The translations under genes were made by a program, and so were the position numbers. From assembly GCA_026394555.1 (NCBI GenBank), contig JAPKXZ010000036.1:1-38906 (forward strand): 38,906 nt of DNA. Direction: 5' to 3'. This DNA comes from Methanothrix sp. (GTDB lineage Archaea > Halobacteriota > Methanosarcinia > Methanotrichales > Methanotrichaceae). A model generated the notes under the pieces. The model was given only the letters and a program-made list of their open reading frames with translations, was not told the DNA's origin and searched no databases. Shown here one piece after another: positions 1 to 10,205 of the stretch (the stretch's first letter is position 1; every line of letters starts with the position of its first letter).

Positions 1-35
1 TCCCCTTCCAGCCAATCCCTTGCCCATTGCTCCAT
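1..35 (-). CDS. 5' end of an unidentified gene running off the window
   Basis: Only a start region is visible. An ATG at 35 reads MEQWARDWLEG to the window edge with no stop. A GGGG stretch lies just upstream, and an AT-rich TATA-like block (about 50-75 on this strand) sits at a plausible promoter distance. Eleven residues are too few to name a family, and a chance start cannot be excluded. Confidence 0.3.
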   Translation of the reverse strand, partial: MEQWARDWLEG

Positions 36-132
36 ACCCCTATGTAGGGAAACTATATCTATATAATTTTATTGTTTAAAGACGATGTAGTTGGATTGAT
101 ATTAATATTTTGTATTCCCCACTCGATGGGAG

Positions 133-300
133 TTAAGGTTCAGGAGTCAATTTGGGGTAGTTCTGGAGTATCTCGGACTCTTTCCATCCATTAGCTAAGA
201 GGTCAATAATGAATTCCACCGCCTGGCGCGTGCCTTTGATCACGGGTTTTCCTGCAAGGATTTTTGGGTCCAGAGATATGCGGTCTTGCCAATTGATCAT
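133..300 (-). pseudogene. C-terminally truncated DUF433 antitoxin copy
   Basis: This 55-codon reading frame starts MINWQDRISLDPKILAGKP and is nearly identical to the first ~48 residues of the full DUF433 gene at 756-1019. It then diverges at NYPKLTPEP and stops. DUF433 proteins (about 75 aa) are winged-helix-like antitoxins paired with DUF5615 PIN-like toxins. This copy loses the C-terminal part, and no toxin follows it. The shared block includes the upstream promoter and spans 153-344 versus 872-1063. I infer a segmental duplication followed by decay. It may still make a short DNA-binding peptide, but I treat it as a remnant. Confidence 0.7.
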
Positions 301-344
301 AGATCATATTATGTGGACCATTAAGATATATTTTCTGCGGACGG
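153..344. repeat. Direct repeat copy 1: promoter plus 5' part of DUF433 gene
   Basis: About 190 bp match 872-1063 at roughly 90% by eye. The block covers the minus-strand TATA-like AT-rich box, the start codon and the first ~48 codons of the DUF433 gene. Each copy is followed on its right by a GC-rich element (R1, R2). Confidence 0.85.
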
Positions 345-363
345 TATCCAAAGAGAGAGGCAG

Positions 364-490
364 CATCGAGCGACCGGCTCCCGCCCGCGGGCCTGTTGCC
401 GCCTGACCGAAAGGCTGCACAGGGCCGACAGCCACGCGCGCGAGCGGGCCCGGCCGGGCCGTGCAGCCGTGATCACTTCCTCCGCCCTGT
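364..490. repeat. GC-rich structured repeat R1
   Basis: A GC-rich block lies in AT-rich surroundings. It contains the family core CGACCGGCTCCCGCCCGC and the second-arm motif ACGCGCGCGAGCGGGCCC. A perfect 8-bp outer stem, GGCTGCAC (413-420) with GTGCAGCC (461-468), closes a GC-rich loop. No convincing coding frame covers it. Its role is unknown: structured RNA, mobile hairpin element and recombination site are all possible. Confidence 0.65.
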
Positions 491-511
491 AGATGTTCGA
501 AAACAGAGATC

Positions 512-772
512 CTAAAGCTCACGCAAACGAATTCGTCCCGGTTCCACAACAGCGAAATGGCCTGGCCAATCGCATCTTGAATCCAATACCTCGGCAATCA
601 TCTTCGCAATGTAGTCAGCAGACCGCAGTGGTATGCGAAACAGGATGATGCCGCAAGACGGGCGAGGCTTGGAACTGTAAGCCAGCTCTCCGAAGTCTTT
701 GTCAAAGGTCAGCAGAACGCGCCCTTCATCCTCAGCAAGAAACATGATATTTTCATCAGCCAGAAGCCGCAT
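512..772 (-). CDS. DUF5615 PIN-like toxin with an internal deletion
   Basis: This is the likely toxin partner of the DUF433 gene. DUF5615 (Mut7-C/PIN-like) proteins are about 110-120 aa and start like MRFLADEN, followed by a helical stretch and then EGRVLLTFDKDFGEL. Here MRLLADEN runs almost directly into the EDEGRVLLTFDKDFGELAY motif, so about 30-35 residues of the first helical segment are missing although the frame is kept. The acidic residues of LADEN and TFDKDFG remain. I chose ATG 772 because it matches the family start; an ATG at 781 is also possible. It overlaps the end of the antitoxin gene by 17 bases. It is probably an inactive toxin, by inference from the deletion. Confidence 0.75.
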   Translation of the reverse strand: MRLLADENIMFLAEDEGRVLLTFDKDFGELAYSSKPRPSCGIILFRIPLRSADYIAKMIAEVLDSRCDWPGHFAVVEPGRIRLREL

Positions 773-1019
773 TAAGGCCATCCTGCAAAGCGGTATTGGG
801 ATAGACACGTTCCGATTTCATCATGGAGCTGGCGTAGCAGAGACAGGCCTGAATGTCTTCATGAACTAATCTTGGGTAGTTCTGGAGTATCTCGGACTCT
901 GTCCAGCCATTGGCCAGAAGGTCGATAACGAATTCCACCGCCAGGCGCGTGCCTTTGATCACGGGTTTTCCCACAAGGATTTTGGGGTCCAGAGATATGC
1001 GGTCTTGCCAATTGGTCAT
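756..1019 (-). CDS. DUF433 family antitoxin
   Basis: This 87-aa protein starts MTNWQDRISLDPKILVGKP, with the family-typical KPVIKGTRLAVEFVIDLL and GWTESEILQNYP segments and the ERVYP ending motif. DUF433 proteins are small helical DNA-binding antitoxins encoded just upstream of DUF5615 PIN-like toxins, and that order and overlap are seen here. After ERVYP the protein runs on for about 13 extra residues, which suggests a small indel near its natural stop. The promoter, a minus-strand AAAATATATC box, lies about 20-30 bases upstream and is duplicated in the 133-300 remnant. Confidence 0.85.
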   Translation of the reverse strand: MTNWQDRISLDPKILVGKPVIKGTRLAVEFVIDLLANGWTESEILQNYPRLVHEDIQACLCYASSMMKSERVYPNTALQDGLNAASG

Positions 1020-1063
1020 AGATCATATTATGCGGACTATTAAGATATATTTTCTGCGGACGG
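872..1063. repeat. Direct repeat copy 2: promoter plus 5' part of DUF433 gene
   Basis: This is the partner of 153-344. It holds the intact version of the same promoter and the gene's 5' end. Identity is about 90% and breaks off at the same point, GCGGACGG, on the right. Confidence 0.85.
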
Positions 1064-1089
1064 GGAAACCAACGGGACAAGCGAACTCA

Positions 1090-1165
1090 CCCGAATCCCG
1101 GCGATCTTGCCGCATGGCGACCGGCTCCCGCCCGCGGGCCCGGCCGGACGCCATGCATGGGCCCA
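1090..1165. repeat. GC-rich structured repeat R2
   Basis: This is the compact member of the GC-rich family. A perfect 8-bp stem, GCATGGCG (1112-1119) with CGCCATGC (1149-1156), encloses a second perfect stem, CCGGC (1121-1125) with GCCGG (1143-1147), with the family core TCCCGCCCGCGGGCCC in the loop. The first 48 bases (1093-1140) match R3 (1873-1920) at about 44 positions. No protein is evident. Confidence 0.7.
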
Positions 1166-1308
1166 AACTGTACGGCTGTGGAGATCTGCCAGGATGTCCC
1201 AAACATGGCTACGACTTTCAACCACGATCAGGGTGAACCATTGTCGATGAGCGCAATATTCAGATAAGGGTAAATCGGATAAGGCCATAGCTGCCAAGAA
1301 GGGATTGA

Positions 1309-1623
1309 ATGAACCCATCTGATATGCTTGAACGCATTAGAGTTCTTGTTGATGAGCGGAAGTATATTATAACAACCCATGCAATAATAAGGATGTCAGA
1401 TAGGGATGTGACCGCGAAGGATCTGATAGGTTTAATAGTCAATGGGGAGATAATTGAGGAATACCCGAATCGTAAGCCATGCCCTGCCGCTCTTATGCTT
1501 GGATTCATATTGGGCAAGCCTTGCCATGCTGTGGTGGCCATATGCGGAGATCGGCTCAGCATAATCACCGTGTATTGGCCTGATTATGAATGTTGGGTAG
1601 ATTGTAGGACGAGGAGATCATGA
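1309..1623 (+). CDS. DUF4258 family protein, probable toxin of a YgiT-zinc-finger pair
   Basis: The 104-aa product starts MNPSDMLERIRVLVDERKY and has the DUF4258 signature: an early THAIIRMSDRDVT helix, the LIVNGEIIEEYP segment, and a strand-rich end with HAVVAICGDRLSIITVYWP. DUF4258 proteins resemble the small RelE/MqsR-like toxins and usually lie directly upstream of a YgiT/MqsA-type zinc-finger antitoxin. That is the case here, with a 4-base ATGA overlap at 1620-1623. Toxin activity is inferred from family and context. The toxin-first order is typical of MqsR/MqsA-like pairs. Confidence 0.85.
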   Translation: MNPSDMLERIRVLVDERKYIITTHAIIRMSDRDVTAKDLIGLIVNGEIIEEYPNRKPCPAALMLGFILGKPCHAVVAICGDRLSIITVYWPDYECWVDCRTRRS

Positions 1624-1874
1624 TAAGCTCAGATGTGTGCGCCCTTTGTGGAGGCAAACTGTGTGATGGATTCACCGAACTTGTAATGAAGGTCGGAAAT
1701 GAAGTAGTTGTCATCAAGAGAGTTCCCGCTCTTGTGTGCAATTGCTGTAGCGAGGCGTATGTGACACCAGAGGTCTCTGAGAAGATCGATGAGGTCACGC
1801 AAAAGTTCCGGGCAGGAAAGCTTTTGGTAAGACCACTTGCCGCTGGCGAAATCGAGCTGCAGATGAGCGCCTGA
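1620..1874 (+). CDS. YgiT-type zinc finger protein (MqsA-like antitoxin)
   Basis: This 84-aa protein has two CxxC pairs, CALCGG near residue 7 and CNCCSEAY near residue 39, which form the zinc-binding fold of the YgiT/MqsA N-terminal domain. A helical tail follows (TPEVSEKIDEVTQKFRAG). No C-terminal HTH is present, so it is the short YgiT form. It is translationally coupled to the upstream DUF4258 gene. Its TGA stop lies within the first bases of the GC-rich repeat R3, so that element begins essentially at the end of the gene. Confidence 0.88.
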   Translation: MISSDVCALCGGKLCDGFTELVMKVGNEVVVIKRVPALVCNCCSEAYVTPEVSEKIDEVTQKFRAGKLLVRPLAAGEIELQMSA

Positions 1875-2003
1875 ATCCCGGCGACCTTTTCGCAAGGCGA
1901 CCGGCTCCCGCCCGCGGGCCTGGGGCCGCATGCCACGAACTGCCCAGGGCTGGACGCAACGCGCGCGCGAGCGGGCCCGCCTGTGCGACCGGTGGGCCGG
2001 ATG
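1872..2003. repeat. GC-rich structured repeat R3
   Basis: The left part matches R2 over 48 bases and holds the core ACCGGCTCCCGCCCGCGG. The right part matches R1 through ACGCGCGCGCGAGCGGGCCC. ACCGG (1900-1904) can pair with CCGGT (1989-1993) and GCGGGC with GCCCGC inside, giving a long GC-rich hairpin. The element overlaps the stop codon of the YgiT gene. Confidence 0.65.
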
Positions 2004-2032
2004 AGCATTGTCAAATCAGCCACGATGTTATT

Positions 2033-2644
2033 CTAAAAAATATCTTTCCAGTCGTTTTTCATGCTGACCACCTGCCAGCCCCATTCCCCAGCTATCTTAA
2101 ATCCTTTATCCAGTCTTCCGACCGCAGATCCATTATCATAGGCGTACTCGCGGATAGGATCGTCGTGGTGATTCAGTAAACCTAAGCCTTGCCTATTGCC
2201 TCCGGTGGTGAATTGAAGCATAGGAATATCTCCATCCGAGTTGCCGTAGGCAAAGATGGGGCGACGCCCAATGTTCAGCTGAATTTCCTTGGCCTTCTCC
2301 TGACCGTCATCAATGACCAGGATTTCAGGAAGCTTCATGACCGAGCAGCTACTGTTATTTTCAATGAACTGCAGCTTAATGGCCGAACCGATCACCTGTT
2401 CAGGGGGGATTCCATATACCTCATCAGAGAAAGCACGCACGAAGTCCTCGTCTCCTCCCGTCACTATGTAGGTCTCGAAGCCCTCGTATCGCAGATAGCT
2501 CAACAATTCTAACATGGGTTTATAGATGCACTTGGTATAGGAGAGCCCGAAGTGAGGGTTCTTGGAACTATTGAGCCAGTCTCTTGCCAAACTCATGTAT
2601 TCGTCAGCAGTCAAATTCGAACTGGTGGTGACATAGATTTGCAT
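2033..2644 (-). pseudogene. HAD-family phosphatase missing its N-terminal catalytic part
   Basis: The 203 residues match the C-terminal two thirds of a HAD hydrolase family of about 300-340 aa. YKPMLELLSYLRYEGF and VTGGDEDFVR form the motif II region, YGIPPEQVIGSAIK precedes a central strand, and GRRPIFAYGNSDGDIPML forms the motif III/IV acidic loop. The ending GWQVVSMKNDWKDIF is the usual one. The N-terminal DxDGTLW nucleophile motif, normally about 100 residues earlier, is absent. The frame stays open upstream but runs into the GC-rich block R4 at about 2735 without any recognisable HAD sequence. I infer 5' truncation, possibly through R4, and loss of catalysis. Confidence 0.8.
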
Positions 2645-2729
2645 TATCTCTTTGGTGCTGAAGTTGCTAGCGTAGAATCGCTCACCGGAAAAGATAGAAC
2701 TGAAAGGTTGATATTTGAAATTTGTGGCA

Positions 2730-2815
2730 AGAAGCCGAAGCGGCCCGGCAGCGGGGAACAGGCCGCCATGCCGGGGGCCTCACACGCGCGGGCGGGAGCG
2801 CACAGGCGGACCAGC
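2730..2815. repeat. GC-rich structured repeat R4
   Basis: The block contains CCCGGCAGCGGGGAA, similar to the CCGGGCAGCGGAGG core of R5-R7, and CACACGCGCGGGCGGGAGCG, the reverse of the CGCCCGCGCGTGTG motif in R5. A 6-bp GCGGCC (2740-2745) / GGCCGC (2761-2766) stem is present. It adjoins the truncated HAD gene. The following 2816-2955 is also unusually GC-rich, with a CGGCG (2915-2919) / CGCCG (2929-2933) hairpin, but I recognise nothing there. Confidence 0.5.
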
Positions 2816-3021
2816 TACCCAATACCCAGGAAGACGAGCCAGGCGAGGCGCTGCAAAGTGGCCGGGTGGGATGAAGGGCAAGGGACTGGAGGCCGAAGGG
2901 ACGCAAGAAGTGGACGGCGAGGGCTGTCCGCCGGGTGGGTTCGAGTGCATTGATTTCCTAATTTTCTATCGAAAGCTTTTTTCATGTGAGAAATGTTTGA
3001 AACATCATTGAGGGAGAGATA

Positions 3022-7047
<4,026 letters not shown>

Positions 7048-7072
7048 TGCTTGAGGTCAGCGATTATGGCGT

Positions 7073-7199
7073 CTTCGCGTCTTCGCGGCTTCGCGTGAGG
7101 CCGTTACCCCAAGAATCTCACAGCAGCCCTTTCGTCTCCATCTTTCGTTGCTGCGTGCGACGAAGTCCGGGTATCACGCGAAGGCGCGAAGCCGCGAAG
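7073..7199. repeat. Inverted repeat of TTCGCG units
   Basis: The 26-base arm 7073-7098 (CTTCGCGTCTTCGCGG...) is repeated inverted at 7174-7199 (...GAAGCCGCGAAG) with about two mismatches and a 75-base spacer. It lies just after the restriction-modification gene. It could form a large hairpin or be a REP-like intergenic element. Confidence 0.6.
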
Positions 7200-7500
7200 T
7201 TCCGACGAGAGAAGGACAATTCTTGCCACACTTGGCCTTAAAGCGCAGTCTGATCAATGAGCGAGGCGTCGGGCAGCCGGGCCCGACTGACGCATATTTT
7301 AATATTTATAAAAATAAAAAGAGCACTCGCTGGAACAAAACCTGCCCGCTCCATCAACCGCTCCGCCGCCAAGTATCCAAGCCTGCCCGGATCAACTCGC
7401 GCGTTTCACCGCTCGCGGCATCCCACCAGAACGAGCTACAGGCAAGAACTCAAACGGCTCTCAAGCCTGTAGTCCCTGAATGCTGGACATCAGCGAGCGT
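7200..7500. other. Intergenic stretch with one terminator-like hairpin
   Basis: I recognise no gene here. GTCGGGC (7268-7274) pairs with GCCCGAC (7281-7287) and is followed by a T/A-rich run at about 7294-7320, which could end plus-strand transcription. The rest shows no clear coding signal. Confidence 0.4.
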
Positions 7501-7504
7501 CCCG

Positions 7505-7611
7505 CACACGCGCCCGCTCCTGGGCCCGACCCGACGGCAGCCTTACGCCGATGGCAAATTCGCCAAGATCCTCCTGGCGGAAAGGATACTGGAGATGAAT
7601 ATGCTTTTGGC
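7505..7611 (+). pseudogene. Tail remnant T1 of a type IIG restriction-modification gene
   Basis: The segment matches the 3' region of the 3022-7047 gene: CGCGCCCGC, then TACGCCGATGGCAAATTC, a jump of about 100 bases, then CTGGCGGAAAG and CTGGAGATGAATA. Only fragments remain and the frame is broken. It shares GATGGCAAATTC with tail T2 rather than GACGACAAGCAC of the intact gene, so it belongs with the decayed copies. Confidence 0.7.
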
Positions 7612-7682
7612 TTGTTTCAAATATTATTTATCCTAAACGCACCTTTTTCTATTGTCGCAAGTTGAGAATCAAGAGGTCTGAT

Positions 7683-7880
7683 ATGTCTGATGGAACGGAT
7701 GCAAAGATTCGTGTGGTTTACGAGGGTGGCGTCTTCAAGCCTCTGCAGGAGATTAACCTCTGCGAGGGAACGAAGGCTTTCGTGGTCCTTAAGCCGGGGA
7801 GAATCACAAGTGTGGCTAGAAGATTCAGGATTAAAGTGGATAAGGATGTGATGGAAGAATTCGTCGAGGAGCGAAGATGA
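7683..7880 (+). CDS. DUF104 family antitoxin of a VapBC-like pair
   Basis: This small protein (65 aa from ATG 7683) carries the DUF104 signature KIRVVYEGGVFKPLQEINL followed by EGTKAFVVLK. DUF104 proteins are archaeal antitoxins paired with PIN-domain RNases. ATG 7683 is chosen because AGAGGT (7672-7677) sits 5 bases upstream; an in-frame TTG at 7662 has no better site. The gene overlaps the PIN gene by 4 bases (ATGA), so the two are translationally coupled. The C-terminal half (about residues 40-65) is charged and probably binds the toxin. The pair sits between restriction-modification tail remnants T1 and T2. Confidence 0.9.
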   Translation: MSDGTDAKIRVVYEGGVFKPLQEINLCEGTKAFVVLKPGRITSVARRFRIKVDKDVMEEFVEERR

Positions 7881-8326
7881 TCGTATTAGACACTTCGATT
7901 TTCATCGACCTTCTGTTTGAATATAACTCTGAAAGGACACGATCTGCAGAAGATTTGCTCTCTATCTTGGAGGAAAATGGTCTGACAATAGTGGAACCGG
8001 ATCTCTTCAAAGTAGAGTTTACAGGGCAAATTGCCAGAAGGATCAAAAAGGAACTGGCCCCAAAGATCTGCGAGGATATCTTTACAGAGCTGGTCTTCGT
8101 CAACACATCCAGGATCTTCGAAGAGGCACTTTCCATCGCCCGGGAAACGGGATCAAGGGCGGCGGATTCATTTTACATAGCCTGCGCCAAGGCAGAAAAT
8201 GCAATCTTGGTTTCCAATGACAAGCATCAGATCGAATGTGCCAAAAAATCAGGAATCGAAGTCTATAATCTGTTGCATGACCAGGAGCTTGTCAAGAAAC
8301 GTCTGATTGATGCTGTTTTTCAATAA
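7877..8326 (+). CDS. PIN domain toxin (VapC-type ribonuclease)
   Basis: The 149-aa protein starts MIVLDTSIFIDLLFEY, the classical PIN opening. Likely metal-binding acids are D5, E47 (FKVEFTG), D97 (RAADSFYIACA) and D115 (LVSNDKHQ), so the catalytic set looks complete. VapC toxins cleave tRNA or rRNA and are neutralised by the co-expressed antitoxin, here the DUF104 protein upstream. Length is normal for the family. Nine bases after its stop the sequence enters tail remnant T2 of a restriction-modification gene, so the module is tightly bounded on the right. Confidence 0.92.
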   Translation: MIVLDTSIFIDLLFEYNSERTRSAEDLLSILEENGLTIVEPDLFKVEFTGQIARRIKKELAPKICEDIFTELVFVNTSRIFEEALSIARETGSRAADSFYIACAKAENAILVSNDKHQIECAKKSGIEVYNLLHDQELVKKRLIDAVFQ

Positions 8327-8334
8327 TATATCAA

Positions 8335-8878
8335 CCGTATTTCCTTAGCCACCCGCGCCCGCCTGGGAGCGGAGCTGCAGCAACTCTACGCCGATGGCAA
8401 ATTCACGGAAGTTCTGGCCCCCTGGCAAAGGCCTGCCCAAAGACGAAGCTGGCAATTTCATCGCCAGCCAGGAACGGTCGGATGTAGTGCACGATTCACC
8501 AGGCCTTCCTGGCGGAAAGAATGCTGGAGATGAACCCGGCAGAAGCAAACGGAGATCAAAGGCTTCCTGGGCTGGCTGGAGAGCTACCTGGGGGCCAAGG
8601 TAGAGGACCTCACGCCCAAGACCAAATTGCAAAGCTACTACGAGCACGATTATGAGAGCTTTTTGGCGGTGCTAAAAAGGAACAGCAAGAAGCTGGCAGT
8701 CGATCCGGCCAGACGGGAGCCGGCGGAGGCGCTGTGGGCCGAGTTCGAGGGATCGATGGGCAAACTGCTGCCCTTGAGGGGACGGATCAGGAAGACGGAT
8801 GAGCTGATCGATGCGACGGTCTACAGGCTGTACGGGCTGACGCAGGAGGAGATCGGGATTGTGGAAGGGAAGGCTTGA
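8335..8878 (+). pseudogene. Tail remnant T2 of a type IIG restriction-modification gene
   Basis: The homology to 6457-7000 of the intact gene begins at CGTATTTCCTTAGCCACC, the codons for RISF at the recognition/tail border. It runs on through LYADGK, PKDEAGNF, GFLGWLE-type helices and TVYRLYGLTQEE to a stop at 8878. Several frameshifts interrupt it, for example around 8412-8430 and 8500; only the last ~250 bases (from about 8627) stay in frame and read QSYYEHDYESFLAVLKRN. No methylase or nuclease part precedes it; the VapBC pair does. It shares specific indels with T3, so these two descend from one already broken copy. Confidence 0.9.
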
Positions 8879-8879
8879 T

Positions 8880-9035
8880 ATGGGGATGATGCGATTCAAT
8901 AATTTCTTGATTCAATATCATAAGGACACAATCGATTGCGATACAGATATATACTCGTGTAGCTTAATTAATAAGGCATTAGAGGCATTATTGAAAAACA
9001 AAAATCTAAAAAATGTAGGATTGGAATTACTTTGA
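8880..9035 (+). CDS. Small AT-rich ORF ahead of the dCTP-deaminase-like gene
   Basis: The 51-aa frame MGMMRFNNFLIQYHKD to GLELL starts two bases after the T2 stop and ends where the ribosome-binding site of the next gene begins. Its composition matches the AT-rich cargo rather than T2. The C-terminal half looks helical (SLINKALEALLKNKNLKNV). I do not recognise a family. It may be the remaining end of a larger gene or a real small protein. No strong ribosome-binding site is visible. Confidence 0.3.
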   Translation: MGMMRFNNFLIQYHKDTIDCDTDIYSCSLINKALEALLKNKNLKNVGLELL

Positions 9036-9048
9036 GGAGGGACTGAAC

Positions 9049-9750
9049 ATGAGCGTGTTGTCCGATGTCCGACTATTAGAAAAGATCTATGATAAAGAAC
9101 TCAAAATAGAGCCCTTCGTCTTCGATAATATCCAGCCCTCCTCTATCGATCTGACCCTGGATAATCGAATACGAACTCCCAAGAGTGGCATTGAGTTAAA
9201 TGCATTTGATGCCGATATCAAGGAATGCTTTGAAGAGAGTATTCTTGATGAGTACACCCTTAAACCAGGAGATTTCATCATCGGTCAGGTTAAGGAGAAC
9301 ATCGGCCTTTCCAAAAGGATGACCGGCCTCATTCAAAATAGAAACAGCCTGATTCGTCTGGGAATAAACGTGGGACTATCGTCTTACATAAATCCGGGCT
9401 ACTTTGGTCAATTGCCCATAGTCATCCACAATTTGGGAAGTTTCTCCGTGGATCTGGTTCCTGGTATGAGGATCTGTCAGTTAGTCATATTTGATGTCGA
9501 ACCAGACCCCGAAAGAGATTACAGCCAAAGAAAAGATGCCAAATATCTGGGAGAAAGCGACGTCGGGTTGTCCAAATTATACATGGACGTGGAAGTTGAA
9601 GAATACTTGAGAGAATACAATAAAAAAAGCACCAAAGATATAGATAAAAAAGAACTTATTGATTTCTTAGAACAAAGAATAAAAGAGAAGGCTATGGACA
9701 CATTAAAAGGTCTGACGGACGAGGAAAAACAGAAGATTGGTCTGCTATAA
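9049..9750 (+). CDS. dCTP deaminase/dUTPase-fold protein with C-terminal helices, catalytic Glu apparently absent
   Basis: The 233-aa protein has the Dcd/dUTPase trimer fold signatures: QPSSIDLTL, LKPGDFIIGQVKENI, NRNSLIRLGI (the GRSSLAR nucleotide-binding motif) and INPGYFGQ with VPGMRICQLVIF. In active Dcd a Glu follows IDPGF-type residues (pattern GxITLEL), and dUTPase uses an Asp before it. Here the segment reads INPGYFGQLPIVIHN, with Val where Glu is expected and Asn where Asp is expected. A charged helical extension (about 185-233) follows the core. GGAGG lies 8 bases before ATG 9049. The stop overlaps the start of the 2-TM gene by one base. Dcd-type enzymes occur as anti-phage nucleotide-depletion factors; whether this one is catalytic is doubtful, by my alignment. 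Confidence 0.82.
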   Translation: MSVLSDVRLLEKIYDKELKIEPFVFDNIQPSSIDLTLDNRIRTPKSGIELNAFDADIKECFEESILDEYTLKPGDFIIGQVKENIGLSKRMTGLIQNRNSLIRLGINVGLSSYINPGYFGQLPIVIHNLGSFSVDLVPGMRICQLVIFDVEPDPERDYSQRKDAKYLGESDVGLSKLYMDVEVEEYLREYNKKSTKDIDKKELIDFLEQRIKEKAMDTLKGLTDEEKQKIGLL

Positions 9751-10193
9751 TGGAAAAAAATTTTAAGGACTTAATTCAAGAGATCAGGCCGTATATCGTC
9801 AAGGGCATTCAAGACGCCAAAGTCAGTGAATACGAGCAGAGCTATAAGAAGCGGAATGAGAAGGAGCCGTCCGCAGAAGAGATTAACCAGTTTATTTCTA
9901 TTCTAATTGCGAATGGAACAGTAAAGAGCGACGCAGACGAGATTGTAAATGAGTTAATTGAGAAATATAGTAAAAAATTGTTAGTAAGATTAATAATAAA
10001 TTCGTCTATTTCACTGGGTTCTGCGGGGTTGTTTCTGGTTTATATTTTAATATATTTAAAAAATGTTTTGGGATTGAATATTGTTAAAGAGGATTACCTC
10101 ATAAGCGCGCCAAATTTTATACTAGCCATAATATTATTTTTTGTTGCCATTTCCCTGTTTGTCGTTTCTGTTTCAAGAAAAGACAAAGACTGA
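9750..10193 (+). CDS. Two-helix membrane protein coupled to the dCTP-deaminase-fold gene
   Basis: The 147-aa product is unrecognised. Residues 1-75 are charged and probably cytosolic and helical (FKDLIQEIRPYIVKGIQDAK, then SAEEINQFISILIANG). Two hydrophobic segments follow, about 78-104 and 119-140, and a short basic tail ends the protein. The ATG overlaps the TAA of the upstream gene (TAATG), which implies translational coupling and a shared function. A soluble nucleotide-fold protein plus a 2-TM protein resembles sensor/membrane-effector pairs of defence systems, but that is inference. AT-rich codon use sets both genes apart from the flanking core genes. The stop lies about 12 bases before tail remnant T3. 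Confidence 0.75.
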   Translation: MEKNFKDLIQEIRPYIVKGIQDAKVSEYEQSYKKRNEKEPSAEEINQFISILIANGTVKSDADEIVNELIEKYSKKLLVRLIINSSISLGSAGLFLVYILIYLKNVLGLNIVKEDYLISAPNFILAIILFFVAISLFVVSVSRKDKD

Positions 10194-10205
10194 CAATCAT
10201 CTGTC

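Noticed and set aside
364-2003. CRISPR array formed by R1-R3
   Set aside because: The units are irregularly spaced (about 730-780 bases), have genes between them, and no short regular repeat-spacer pattern exists.
2725-2955. RNase P RNA, SRP RNA or a tRNA in the GC-rich block
   Set aside because: No GAGGAAAGUCC-type or SRP helix 8 motif is visible. GGTTCGA at about 2938-2944 resembles a T-loop, but no acceptor, D or anticodon arms surround it.
7257-7665. Protein-coding gene between the restriction gene and the DUF104 antitoxin
   Set aside because: The frames are low-complexity or overlap tail remnant T1 in shifted registers; no family or start signal supports them.
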